This document shows, piece after piece, positions 45,653-54,211 of a DNA stretch of 64,000 nt (its first letter is position 1; each line of letters starts with the position of its first letter). Position numbers and translations under genes: made by a program. The notes beneath the pieces are model-generated. The model was not told where the DNA came from, did not search any database, and was given only the letters and a program-made list of their open reading frames with translations. The stretch lies in the NCBI GenBank assembly GCA_020636435.1, contig JACJXX010000001.1, positions 5,178,093 to 5,242,092 on the forward strand, given 5' to 3'. Source of the stretch: Lewinellaceae bacterium. Lineage in GTDB: Bacteria; Bacteroidota; Bacteroidia; Chitinophagales; Saprospiraceae.

Positions 45653-46144
45653 ATGAGCCAGAAATTCACCCATCTCGACAGCGCCGGCAACCCTGCCATG
45701 GTCGACGTTGGCGGCAAACCAGCCACGCAACGCACGGCGCGGGCCCGCGCCATCGTCGTACTCGGCGACGAGATCATGGACGAGTTGGAAAATGAGGAAA
45801 TCCAAACCAAAAAAGGGCCGGTTTTTCAAACGGCCATCCTCGCCGGCATCATGGCTTCCAAAAAAACAGGAGAGCTCATCCCGCTCTGCCATCCGCTCGG
45901 CCTGGACAACTGCCGGGTGGACATTCAGGTCAATGAGGAACGGGAAGTGGTCATTGACTGCACCGCGAGGGTCACGGCCAAAACAGGGGTGGAAATGGAA
46001 GCCCTCACCGGCGCTGCGGTCGCCGCCCTTACCGTATATGATATGTGCAAAGCATTCTCCCACGACATCGTGATCAAGGAGGTGAAGCTCATGGAAAAAA
46101 CCGGCGGGAAAAGGGATTTCAGGAGGGAGGAGCGAACTACCTAA
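45653..46144 (+). CDS. moaC: Cyclic pyranopterin monophosphate synthase
   Basis: The protein has 163 residues. MoaC signatures are FTHLDSAGNPAMVDVGGK, ATQRTARARA, GIMASKKTGELIPLCHPLGL (active-site segment), and VTAKTGVEMEALTGAAVAALTVYDMCKA, followed by KEVKLMEKTGGK. It converts the MoaA product to cyclic pyranopterin monophosphate. It sits between moeA and the MobA-containing fusion gene. Confidence 0.97.
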   Translation: MSQKFTHLDSAGNPAMVDVGGKPATQRTARARAIVVLGDEIMDELENEEIQTKKGPVFQTAILAGIMASKKTGELIPLCHPLGLDNCRVDIQVNEEREVVIDCTARVTAKTGVEMEALTGAAVAALTVYDMCKAFSHDIVIKEVKLMEKTGGKRDFRREERTT

Positions 46145-46188
46145 ACATGGCCACCAAAGCAGGTGGTTTTTAGAATTTAATCAATAAC

Positions 46189-47361
46189 ATGCCACAAGAA
46201 GATCAGAAGCATCAAAAACACGCCAAACTAACCCGCCCGGGCTACGGCCATTTTCACCGCCGGGAATGGGCCATCCTGGGCACCCCCTGCGGCAACATCA
46301 AGAAACTGGCCTACGGCATCATCGACCGCCTCAGCGACAGCTACCGGGTAGGCTATGTAGATGCTGACCACGCCGGCGTTGAGGCAGAGGCGGCCAAAGA
46401 GCCGGAAAGCAAGAGCGCCATGGATCATGGCGCCAGGATGGAATACATCGATAAGATCGGCTATCACCGCCTGGATTTTGAGGCTAAGCTCGACAGCTAT
46501 CAATACCGGATGTATTTCAACGAACAGGATGCGGTGATCGTCAATGGCAACCACTTTCCCGCCCGCCGGCAGATCGTCGTGATCGACCCCAAAAAGGAGG
46601 GCTCCCTCAAGCGCAGGATAGATCAATTGACCGACGTGCGCCTCATTTTGCTGGTGGAGGGCGTCAATGAAGTCTACCCCTGGCTCCGGGAAAAACTGGA
46701 AGGCTTTAGCAACATTCCCCTGATGAAGTTGCAGGACGAAGCCGGCATCGCCATTCTGATCGAGAAGGAACTCGCCGCCGACAAGGCGCCCCTCTACGGG
46801 CTCGTGCTGGCCGGCGGCAAGAGCGAGCGCATGGGCCGGGACAAAGGCCTGATCGACTACCACGGCCAGCCTCAGCGGGAGCACCTGGCGGAAATGCTCG
46901 GCCGCTTTTGCAAAGAGACTTTCATTTCCTGCCGCCCCGACCAGGCGGAGCAGGTCGAAAAGCCGCTCCCTGATACCTTTACGGGCCTCGGGCCTTTCGG
47001 GGGCATCCTTTCGGCCTTTCGCGAACAGCCCGACGCCGCCTGGCTGGTCGTCGCCTGCGACCTGCCCCTGCTGGACGAGTATACCATTTCCCAACTGGCG
47101 GGTTTCCGCAATCCTTCCAAGGTGGCGACGGCCTTCAACAGCCCGGCCAGCGAATTTCCGGAACCCCTTATCGCCATCTGGGAACCCCGCTCTTACCCCA
47201 TTCTGCTGCAATTCCTGGCCCAGGGCTATTCCTGCCCGCGCAAGGTGCTCATCAATTCTAACGTAGAACTGCTGGACGCCGAGCGCCCGGAAGCCCTGCG
47301 CAATGTGAACAAGCCCGATGAGATGGAGGAAGTCAAAGCAGTGATCAACCCCAAGGCCTGA
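46189..47361 (+). CDS. mobA: MobB-like/MobA fusion: molybdenum cofactor guanylyltransferase
   Basis: The protein has 390 residues. Residues 205-385 are MobA: LVLAGGKSERMGRDKGLIDYHG (nucleotide binding and Lys), TFTGLGPFGGILSAF and VACDLPLLDEYTI. MobA attaches GMP to molybdopterin. Residues 1-200 resemble MobB, with WAILGTPCGNIKKLAYGII in the place of the P-loop; the canonical GxxGxGKT is not preserved, so GTP hydrolysis is doubtful. VGYVDADHAG and AVIVNGNHFPARRQIVVID follow. The stop is one base before the modB start, so the two are tightly coupled. Confidence 0.88.
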   Translation: MPQEDQKHQKHAKLTRPGYGHFHRREWAILGTPCGNIKKLAYGIIDRLSDSYRVGYVDADHAGVEAEAAKEPESKSAMDHGARMEYIDKIGYHRLDFEAKLDSYQYRMYFNEQDAVIVNGNHFPARRQIVVIDPKKEGSLKRRIDQLTDVRLILLVEGVNEVYPWLREKLEGFSNIPLMKLQDEAGIAILIEKELAADKAPLYGLVLAGGKSERMGRDKGLIDYHGQPQREHLAEMLGRFCKETFISCRPDQAEQVEKPLPDTFTGLGPFGGILSAFREQPDAAWLVVACDLPLLDEYTISQLAGFRNPSKVATAFNSPASEFPEPLIAIWEPRSYPILLQFLAQGYSCPRKVLINSNVELLDAERPEALRNVNKPDEMEEVKAVINPKA

Positions 47362-47362
47362 G

Positions 47363-48037
47363 ATGGGGGCGGCGTTCTGGCAAACCCTCTGGCTGACCTT
47401 TAAACTGGCGGCGGCAACCACGGCGCTGCTCATCTTTATCGGCATCCCCATCGCCTATTTGCTTTCGCAGAGCCGCAGCCGATGGAAACCTTTTCTGGAA
47501 GCGCTGATCAGCATGCCGCTGGTCCTTCCCCCTACCGTGCTGGGCTTTTACCTGCTGCTGGCCTTCAGCCCGGAAGGGCAGCTCGGCGCCTGGCTGGAGC
47601 AGGCCTTCGGCCTAAGGCTCGTCTTTACCTTCGCCGGGCTGGTCGTCGGTTCTATATTCTACAGCCTTCCATTTATGGTGCAGCCCGTCCAATCCGGCTT
47701 TGAAAACCTGCCCCGCAACCTGGCGGAGGCCTCGTATACCCTGGGCAAATCCCGGCTGCAAACCTTGCTTCGGGTACAACTTCCCAACATAAAACCCTCT
47801 TTGCTTACCGGCATTGTGCTGGCCTTCGCCCATACCGTGGGCGAGTTCGGCGTCATCCTGATGATCGGCGGCAATATCCCCGGACAGACGCGGGTGGCCT
47901 CCATCGCCATCTACGACGAGGTGGAAGCCCTCAACTACGGCCTGGCCAACCAATATGCCCTGGTGCTGGTAGCTTTCGCTTTTTCCATCCTGGCGCTGGT
48001 GTATAGCATCAACCGGAGGTTGTTGAGGACGGGGTGA
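47363..48037 (+). CDS. modB: Molybdate ABC transporter permease
   Basis: The protein has 224 residues with five or six membrane segments (such as FKLAAATTALLIFIGIPIAYLL and LVFTFAGLVVGSIFYSLPFM). The EAA-type coupling loop ASYTLGKSRLQTLLRVQLP and the ModB-specific AHTVGEFGVILMIGGNIPGQTRVASIAIYDEVE are present. It forms the inner-membrane channel for molybdate. The genes upstream are coupled to it, whereas modC lies 468 bases downstream behind a MITE. No modA is visible in the window. Confidence 0.95.
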   Translation: MGAAFWQTLWLTFKLAAATTALLIFIGIPIAYLLSQSRSRWKPFLEALISMPLVLPPTVLGFYLLLAFSPEGQLGAWLEQAFGLRLVFTFAGLVVGSIFYSLPFMVQPVQSGFENLPRNLAEASYTLGKSRLQTLLRVQLPNIKPSLLTGIVLAFAHTVGEFGVILMIGGNIPGQTRVASIAIYDEVEALNYGLANQYALVLVAFAFSILALVYSINRRLLRTG

Positions 48038-48075
48038 GGGAGGAGGTGGGGAAATGCCCTTTGAGGACCAGGTTT

Positions 48076-48118
48076 AAGTCGGAAATCGGAAGTTGGAAGT
48101 TGGAAGTTGGAAGTCGGA
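48076..48118. repeat. GGAAGTTGGAAGT simple repeat
   Basis: Short GGAAGTTGGAAG-like units follow modB. A similar sequence lies at about 7010-7040 and a complementary one at about 48361-48406 (CCGACTTCCGACTT), on the other side of the MITE. No gene was seen here. Confidence 0.5.
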
Positions 48119-48156
48119 CACGAGCGAAGCGACTGACGGAGTAAAACGGGCGTTTA

Positions 48157-48342
48157 GGCACGACGAAAGAATAAACTGTCCATTCTGGCTTGTGCTTTTT
48201 GCGCCATGCTGCGTTGCTCCCCGACCCTTCGGGTGCGGGGCAGGCTATCACTCAGGTAGCTTTGGCTATCCTCATTCTTCGCGCCTTGCCTGGCACAAAA
48301 ATTACTGCCCCATAATTGAACACTTTATTCTTTCCTCGTGCC
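48157..48342 (-). mobile_element. 186-bp MITE, copy 2, between modB and modC
   Basis: It has the same terminal inverted repeats as the copy at 31720-31905, in inverted orientation, with 184 of 186 bases identical by direct reading. It is flanked by TTA on both sides (48154-48156 and 48343-48345), the reverse complement of the TAA duplication of copy 1. Confidence 0.92.
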
Positions 48343-48505
48343 TTAGTGCCTATTCGGAGGTCAATTCCGACTTCCGACTTCGCACTTCCGACTTTACCCT
48401 TAGTTCGTCCAAAGTCCAACACGTTTACACTTTTACACTTTTTCACCTTTATACAGTTACACCCATAATTGCCGTATCTTCCCCCCTGATTTGGCATGAA
48501 AGCTT

Positions 48506-49375
48506 ATGATAGAAATCCGCCTAAAAAAACAATTGACGTCGGGCAACGGCCCGCTGCCGCTCGAAATCCGGTTGGAGATCGAACCGGGAGAATTTCTGGC
48601 CATCACGGGGCCTTCGGGCAGCGGGAAGACGACGTTGCTGCGCCTGCTGGCGGGCCTCATGGCGGCCGACGAGGGCTTCATCCGCTTTGATGGCCAGGTG
48701 TGGCTCGATACCCGTCAAGGCATCAACCTCCGCCCGCAGGAGCGCAACATCGGGCTGGTCTTTCAGGACTACGCCCTCTTTCCCAATATGACGGTCCGGC
48801 AAAACCTGGAATACGCTTTGCCTAAAAAACAGAGCCAGGGTATTGTCGATGAGTTGATGGCGATCACGGAGCTGGCGGAGCTGGGAGGAGCCTATCCCGC
48901 CAAGCTCTCCGGCGGCCAACAGCAGCGGGTAGCGCTGGCGCGGGCGCTGGTCCGCAAACCCCGGCTGCTGCTGCTCGACGAGCCGCTCTCCGCCCTGGAT
49001 GCCGGCATCCGCGCCAAACTGCAAAACTACATTCTGCGGCTCCACGAGGCATTTCAACTCACCACCGTACTCGTCAGCCACGACTATCGGGAGATTTTCA
49101 AGCTGGCCAGCCGCGTCGTCGCCCTGCAGCAGGGGCAGATCAGCCAGCCCGACCTGCCGGCGGCAGTCTTGTTTTCCGGCGGCGGGGAAGGCGATGTGCG
49201 CCTGAATGGAGAAGTGCTGAGCATTGAGGAAGACGGCGCCGGCTTCGCCATCAACGTGCTGATCGGCTATAATGTGGTGCGGGTGCCGGCTATGCCCCGG
49301 GATATTCAACACCTGCAGCCGGGGGATGGGGTGACGGTTAGCTTTCAGGCGTTTCAGGCGGAGCTGGTGCGGTGA
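48506..49375 (+). CDS. modC: Molybdate ABC transporter ATP-binding protein
   Basis: The protein has 289 residues. ABC ATPase motifs are Walker A GPSGSGKTT near residue 34, Q-loop LVFQDYALFP, signature LSGGQQQRVALARAL, Walker B LLLLDEPLSALDA, and H-loop VLVSHD. A short C-terminal region (about 228-289) resembles a TOBE/Mop molybdate-sensing domain: GEVLSIEEDGAGFAINVLIG. It energises molybdate import with ModB. It is separated from modB by a MITE-bearing gap, so co-transcription may be reduced. Confidence 0.93.
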   Translation: MIEIRLKKQLTSGNGPLPLEIRLEIEPGEFLAITGPSGSGKTTLLRLLAGLMAADEGFIRFDGQVWLDTRQGINLRPQERNIGLVFQDYALFPNMTVRQNLEYALPKKQSQGIVDELMAITELAELGGAYPAKLSGGQQQRVALARALVRKPRLLLLDEPLSALDAGIRAKLQNYILRLHEAFQLTTVLVSHDYREIFKLASRVVALQQGQISQPDLPAAVLFSGGGEGDVRLNGEVLSIEEDGAGFAINVLIGYNVVRVPAMPRDIQHLQPGDGVTVSFQAFQAELVR

Positions 49376-49806
49376 GGGGGATGGTTATATTGTTTCATTG
49401 TTCAATTGTTATATGGTTTTTGCCCGCCTCTGCAGGCAGAAGCCGCTACGGCGGGTGGAACGAGCTGGCGGATGCTTACGGCTTTGCCCTCCTCTACCCC
49501 CAGCAGAAACGTGCCAACAACCTCAACAAATGCTTCAACTGGTTGTTCGTGCCGGAAGACATCAGCAAGGGCAGCGGCGAGGCTCGTTCTATCCGGCAGA
49601 TGATGTCTTATGTTTTTAAGGAATTATCCCTGGACAACGCCGGCGCCACCGTCCTCCTCCGCTATGACCTCGACATCCTGGGCCACGCCATTGCGGTTGA
49701 TCCGGGCGAAGGGGGCGCGCAGGGCGGCGCAGAAGGGAAGTTTGCCAAGGACGTGGACTTTTTCTCGACTTACTGGGCAGTAAATTTTTTTGGGTTGCTG
49801 GAGTAA
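49372..49806 (+). pseudogene. Decayed PHB depolymerase-family esterase
   Basis: The 144-codon frame joins two separate parts of a PHB depolymerase-type esterase. GWNELADAYGFALLYPQQKR and NKCFNWLFVPEDISKGSGEARSIRQM come from the N-terminal half. GHAIAVDPGEGGAQGGAEGKFAKDVDFFSTYWAVNFFGLL is the C terminus with the catalytic-His region. The middle, which should hold the GLSAGG nucleophile elbow and the acidic residue, is missing, as are the signal peptide and the first strands. It is therefore not expected to be active. The start overlaps the modC stop only by chance. Confidence 0.75.
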
Positions 49807-49991
49807 CCCGGACGGGGGGCAAAAAGGTTCATTTGAATTGCATTCGCGCTTTGTCCTGGAAGGCCCGGGCCTTCAGGGTCTTTCAAGTTTTTTGAGAAGC
49901 AATTAATACTTATGCCATCTTATTTGTTTAAAAGTTAAGATGTTCTGTATGCCTATTACCCAATAGCATTTTTCCCCTAATACCCTCCCCA

Positions 49992-51134
49992 ATGCCAAAT
50001 GAAAAAAAATTGATACCTGAAAAACCATATCGACATCCTATCCCGGAAAAGCAGCTTCGGCTTTTCAGTGCTACCTTTTTGTTTTTATCATTGTTCGTGC
50101 CTTATCCTTTTTTCTCCCAACTCAAGACCCTGCCGTCCGGCCTCATCTTAGAGGATAGCCTGCGCAGCGAAACCGCGCCGCCAAAACTGATGTTAACCGA
50201 TTTTCAGCTATTCGGCAAAAGCCAGGTTCCCGGCCCTGGCGCCATCCTCCAACAGCCCATCGCTTCTACCAAAAAGCTTACGCTCCAGCATCATCTCAAT
50301 GATATCACCCTATGCTTTGCCGCCGGGAGCCGCCGGCTGTCCAGGGAGAACCGCTATAGTTTTAAGCTGGAAGGCTTTGACCGGGAATGGAGCCCGTTCA
50401 CATCTCAGGACAATGCCCGTTATACCCATCTCCCCCACGGGAACTATACTTTCCGGCTGAAAGTAGACAACAATGAAATCAAGGCAGAGGAGAGAGAGCT
50501 TACTCTTCAGATTGTCATTTTACCCCCCTGGTATGCCACCGGGTGGGCCTTTGGCCTTTTTGCGCTGCTGGCCTTTAGCTTGTTCTATGCCATATACCGC
50601 ATCCTGCTCAGCCGCCAGTCGGCCAGTGCGCAACCCCGCCGCTCCGTTACCGGAGAGTCCGGCATTGTGCCGGGCTTGTACGGCAGGACGGAAGGGGCAG
50701 CAACTCCCCCTCCGGAGCCAAACGCGCCCGCCGGGCAAGGCCCCCGGTTGCCGGAGGGCTCCGGCATCTTGAATGCTATTCTGCAAGATGCAGAAAACCT
50801 CAGCGCCAGCGACAAAGATTTCCTGGATGACGCCTACGCCGTCGTCAAAGCGCACCTCTCCGATACCGAGTTCAACCTCCATGTCCTTTGCCGGAAATTG
50901 GGCATGGCCCGCAGCCCGCTGCACAAAAGGCTTAAAGCGCTTACCGGGCGCTCGACTACCCGGTATATACGCGCCGTCCGCCTTTACCACGCCCGGGAGT
51001 TGCTGTGCCAAACTTCCCTGCCCGTGTCTGATGTAGCGTACAGCGCAGGCTTCAAAGACCCCAACTTTTTTTCTACTTGTTTTAAAGATGAATTCGGGCT
51101 GACCCCCACCAACATTAGAAAAAAGAAACAATAG
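49992..51134 (+). CDS. Membrane-anchored AraC-type regulator with a periplasmic Y_Y_Y domain
   Basis: The protein has 380 residues. A signal anchor lies near residues 22-40 (LFSATFLFLSLFVPYPFF). A periplasmic Y_Y_Y domain (about 100-175) contains YSFKLEGFDREWSPF and ARYTHLPHGNYTFRLKV. A transmembrane helix (about 178-202) reads YATGWAFGLFALLAFSLFYAIYRI. The C-terminal AraC helix-turn-helix domain (about 275-380) contains NLHVLCRKLGMARSPLHKRLKAL and VSDVAYSAGFKDPNFFSTCFKDEFGLTP. It has the ends of a hybrid two-component system, without the propeller, kinase and receiver parts. Signal transfer would have to be direct through the membrane. It may regulate the lipoprotein gene downstream. Confidence 0.85.
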   Translation: MPNEKKLIPEKPYRHPIPEKQLRLFSATFLFLSLFVPYPFFSQLKTLPSGLILEDSLRSETAPPKLMLTDFQLFGKSQVPGPGAILQQPIASTKKLTLQHHLNDITLCFAAGSRRLSRENRYSFKLEGFDREWSPFTSQDNARYTHLPHGNYTFRLKVDNNEIKAEERELTLQIVILPPWYATGWAFGLFALLAFSLFYAIYRILLSRQSASAQPRRSVTGESGIVPGLYGRTEGAATPPPEPNAPAGQGPRLPEGSGILNAILQDAENLSASDKDFLDDAYAVVKAHLSDTEFNLHVLCRKLGMARSPLHKRLKALTGRSTTRYIRAVRLYHARELLCQTSLPVSDVAYSAGFKDPNFFSTCFKDEFGLTPTNIRKKKQ

Positions 51135-51319
51135 CAAAGATTAAAAACACAATAGTGAAGGATGTATTTATTAAAATAATTTACATTAGACCCACAGAAA
51201 TTTTACTACCCCAGCCTGTAGTTGACTTCCAGTAGGCAACACCCTTACATCTGAACACAGTTGGGATTAGTGGGTGGCGACAAAGCCGAATTTATCCCTA
51301 CAGCTAATTTCAAATCTCA

Positions 51320-51481
51320 GAGCATGTTTGGAGGTGGTGCTTTGGAAGCGAAAATGGTTGATTTTGGGTTTTCATGAGACTCATTTTTGCGCTCATAGCA
51401 GGGCTACGGGCGCAAAAATAGACGAAATGAGGTTCCGAAAGCTGCCATTTGCAGCCCAAATGACTACCTCCAAACATGCTC
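51320..51481. repeat. 162-bp MITE-like palindrome
   Basis: The termini GAGCATGTTTGGAGGT (51320-51335) and its exact reverse complement (51466-51481) enclose a second hairpin, ATTTTTGCGC against GCGCAAAAAT, with CATAGCAGGGCTACG at the centre. It lies between the regulator and lipoprotein genes. The centre resembles that of the 42558-42669 element. Confidence 0.7.
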
Positions 51482-51553
51482 TCGGGCCCTGGCCCATCTC
51501 TCTTTCCCACAGGAAGCTATTTCTAAGCACCATTATTTAATCATTAAAACCAA

Positions 51554-52687
51554 ATGATTATGCGTTCCTATCTTATTTCGCTGCTGGCCGTAATGGCCTT
51601 ATTATTCACCGCCTGTGAAAAAGACACCGTTTTCACCGGCGAAGATGACAACGTTCAACAAGTCCTCAACCAGGCCGATCAGCGCATTGCTGATGCCGAC
51701 GCCCTGATGGAGCAAGACCTCTTCGTAAGCGAGCGTGCTCCCGGCGTACTGCCGGCCTTCTCCATCGATGGCCTGCAGGATGCCATACAGGAAGTAGGCC
51801 CCTACGGCACGGTATTCGTTGAAAGCGGCATGCACTTCGAAACGAGCCCGGTGATGATCACTTTCCCGGTTAAGATCGTTGGCGATGAAGGCGCTATCAT
51901 TCAAAGCACCACTGCTCCCAACGCCGATTTTCCTTACACGATGGAGCCCGCTTTATTCCTCGACCATGCCGCGCGGGTACACATCGAAGGGCTTACGTTT
52001 GTTCCCAACCCCGAAACGGGGATGGGAGGTACGGCTATTTTGGTATCCAATTCCGACCGGGCCATGATCAGAGACAACGACTTCTCCGGTTATTTCCAGG
52101 CCGTGATGGTCTATGCTTCCGATTTCGTCCGCATTCACTACAACCGGGCAGAAGGGCTGTACACCGAAGGCTTTGACAGCTTCAACTCCTACGGTTTTTC
52201 CGTCATGAGCGGCAAGGCCGCCTACCTGAGAGGCAACTTCGCCGAAGATTTCTGGGCCGGCTATTTTGTCTCTGATAAAGACGGCATCCTTTACAAGAAC
52301 ACCGCCACCGGCGGCGTTCAGGGATATTTCTTCTGCAACTACGGGGAAGGCGCACTGGAATTGCCGGATGGAACTTCCATCGGAGCCGAGTCTGCTGCCA
52401 CGAACTGGCTGGCATACAGCAATACCGCGCAGCGATTGGTTACCGGCTACCTGATCATCGATGGGGCCAATAACAACCGGTTGGTCAACAATAAGGCCAT
52501 CGATTACTCCTTGTACGGCTTTGAGTTTGCCGGGGAAACCACACGATTTGGCGCCCCGGCTTTGCCCACTTCTTCCGACAACTACTTCCTCGTCAGTGGA
52601 AGGAATATAACGGTTAAAGACTGCGGTTTGAATAATGAAATCCGCGGTGGCAAGCTGGTGGATACTACTTCCGATCCGTGTAATTAA
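51554..52687 (+). CDS. Lipoprotein with a right-handed beta-helix fold
   Basis: The protein has 377 residues, starting at 51554 or at the Met two codons later. The signal peptide ends in a good lipobox LLFTACEKD, so the mature protein is lipid-anchored at Cys. From about residue 70 it shows parallel beta-helix (NosD/pectate-lyase-like) rungs: IDGLQDAIQEVGPYGTVFVESG, VKIVGDEGAIIQS, VHIEGLTFV, RAMIRDNDFSGYF and NNRLVNNKAIDYSLYGFEF. Such folds bind or cleave polysaccharides; no catalytic signature was identified. It is a single gene downstream of the AraC-type regulator. Confidence 0.85.
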   Translation: MIMRSYLISLLAVMALLFTACEKDTVFTGEDDNVQQVLNQADQRIADADALMEQDLFVSERAPGVLPAFSIDGLQDAIQEVGPYGTVFVESGMHFETSPVMITFPVKIVGDEGAIIQSTTAPNADFPYTMEPALFLDHAARVHIEGLTFVPNPETGMGGTAILVSNSDRAMIRDNDFSGYFQAVMVYASDFVRIHYNRAEGLYTEGFDSFNSYGFSVMSGKAAYLRGNFAEDFWAGYFVSDKDGILYKNTATGGVQGYFFCNYGEGALELPDGTSIGAESAATNWLAYSNTAQRLVTGYLIIDGANNNRLVNNKAIDYSLYGFEFAGETTRFGAPALPTSSDNYFLVSGRNITVKDCGLNNEIRGGKLVDTTSDPCN

Positions 52688-52785
52688 ACTGACTGTAAAA
52701 TTGCAAAACCAGGAGCGCGTAGCCCGGGCAATCCTTTTTAGGTGCTCGGGCTATTGCCTTAAGTACAGAACGTTGAACATGCTTC

Positions 52786-53991
52786 TCACTTCCCCTTAAT
52801 CCGCTCCCACAACTGGTTGAACGCCTCCCCGGTATCCTGGTCCCGCTCCCAGCTCTCGCGGGCAATATATACCCCATCCTTTTCTTCGAGCATAAAGTGA
52901 AAAACGAAGTCCTCCGGCCGGTCAAAAGACTGGTTGATGGAGCCGAAGCGCAGGTCGTTGAACTGCAACTGCCCGCCGGGCCGTTCCAGAATGCTGTAAT
53001 AACCGCTGGAAAACCACCGCAGGATGCGGATGGAGCGGTCTTCTTCATGCCCTTCGATCAGATGGTGCCGCTTGGGTATGACTGCGAAGGAGAGCACCTG
53101 CGGCTTGCTGTCCAGAATGGAATACATGCCGTGGTAATAGGCCGTGTCGCCCTCGGCCACGCCTTGCCAGAGGACGTTGTTGAAGATCGTCGGGCTGGTC
53201 ATGTATCGCTCATAGGCGATGCCCTCCCGCTGCAGGGAACTTTCGAATATCCGGTTGACCTGCACCTTATTGTAAAAGGTAAAAAGCATATAGGCAGAAC
53301 TGATTCCGATACCGATGTAGTTGAATACCGGCCGCAGGCGGTTTTTGCGGTTCAGCGTCAGCACAATGATTACAAAAAGAAGGAATGGCAGGGTATAGAG
53401 GGGGTCGACTACCGATATGTTGTTGAACGCCACCCGGTAATCCCAGAAGGGCTGGAATAGTTGAGTGCCATAGGTGGTGCACGAATCCAGCAGCGGGTGC
53501 GTGAAGATGGACCAGAAAAACAGCAGGGTCCAGTCGCGCTGGGTGGCTTCGGGTTTTACTTTCCGCTTGCGCAGTTTTCGCCTTGCCCATACTAACGCGG
53601 GAAACAGCAAGATGGCGGTACTCACTGCCAGGGCGATCTGCCCTACCTCCAGAGGCGGGATGGGCATAAAGATGGTGCCCACTCCTATGAGCAGAAGAAG
53701 CGCCAGCCAGGCTTTCAGGAAATCCGGCCAGAAGGTTTTTCTGTCGTCGTACAGGCGGCACACCAGCCACCCCAGCAACAAGGGCGTGATGAAAGCGAAG
53801 GCGAAAGAGTGCGTGATGGCCCGGTGAAAAGCCAGGGCGCTCATGTCGTCCCCCACCATATTGGCGAATACATCCAGGTCGGGAATGGTGCCGCCGATGG
53901 CGCCCCAGAGCATGGCGCGGTTGCCTGCCTTGCGGCCCAGCACCGCCTCGCCCACCGCGGCGCCGAGGGTGATCTGTGTCAGTGAATCCAT
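52786..53991 (-). CDS. YdjM/LexA-binding-type membrane-bound metal-dependent hydrolase
   Basis: The protein has 401 residues. The N-terminal MDSLTQITLGAAVGEAVLG and GGTIPDLDVFANM, then LAFHRAITHSFAFAF, are typical of the PF04307-type membrane hydrolases, with conserved Asp and His residues that probably bind metal. FTHPLLDSCTTYGTQLF follows. Several membrane helices span residues 65-270. The soluble C-terminal part (280-401) has no recognised motif. Function in this family is unclear, although some members are linked to LexA or stress responses. It is a single gene. Confidence 0.88.
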   Translation of the reverse strand: MDSLTQITLGAAVGEAVLGRKAGNRAMLWGAIGGTIPDLDVFANMVGDDMSALAFHRAITHSFAFAFITPLLLGWLVCRLYDDRKTFWPDFLKAWLALLLLIGVGTIFMPIPPLEVGQIALAVSTAILLFPALVWARRKLRKRKVKPEATQRDWTLLFFWSIFTHPLLDSCTTYGTQLFQPFWDYRVAFNNISVVDPLYTLPFLLFVIIVLTLNRKNRLRPVFNYIGIGISSAYMLFTFYNKVQVNRIFESSLQREGIAYERYMTSPTIFNNVLWQGVAEGDTAYYHGMYSILDSKPQVLSFAVIPKRHHLIEGHEEDRSIRILRWFSSGYYSILERPGGQLQFNDLRFGSINQSFDRPEDFVFHFMLEEKDGVYIARESWERDQDTGEAFNQLWERIKGK

Positions 53992-54080
53992 CTGTTGGGT
54001 GTTATCCGGTTGTTCCCGGCAAAGATAGATAGAACAGTTGAAGGGGAAGGTAGTTTATGGAGAGAGCTTGGAGGTAAAAG

Positions 54081-54209
54081 GCACGCAGAGGCGCAGGGGC
54101 CGCAGAGAAGGAAGCTTCACGTGCAAGTGCCTTGGAGGGTATTTTTTATTTTCTCTGCGCCTTTGCGCCTCCGCGCGATACACCTCTCCGCGTCTGCGTC
54201 CCTGCGTGC
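54081..54209. repeat. CGCAGAGG-type palindromic element
   Basis: The left part GCACGCAGAGGCGCAG with CCGCAGAG and the right part CTCTGCGCC with CTGCGTCCCTGCGTGC form imperfect arms around a T-rich centre. It shares the CGCAGAGG-CGCAGAG theme with the element at 14914-15096. It ends two bases before the OmpP1/FadL-type gene. Confidence 0.6.
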
Positions 54210-54211
54210 GT

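Noticed and set aside
51274..51540. 88-codon frame over the 162-bp palindrome
   Set aside because: The translation follows the inverted repeat, and both strands are open for the same reason.
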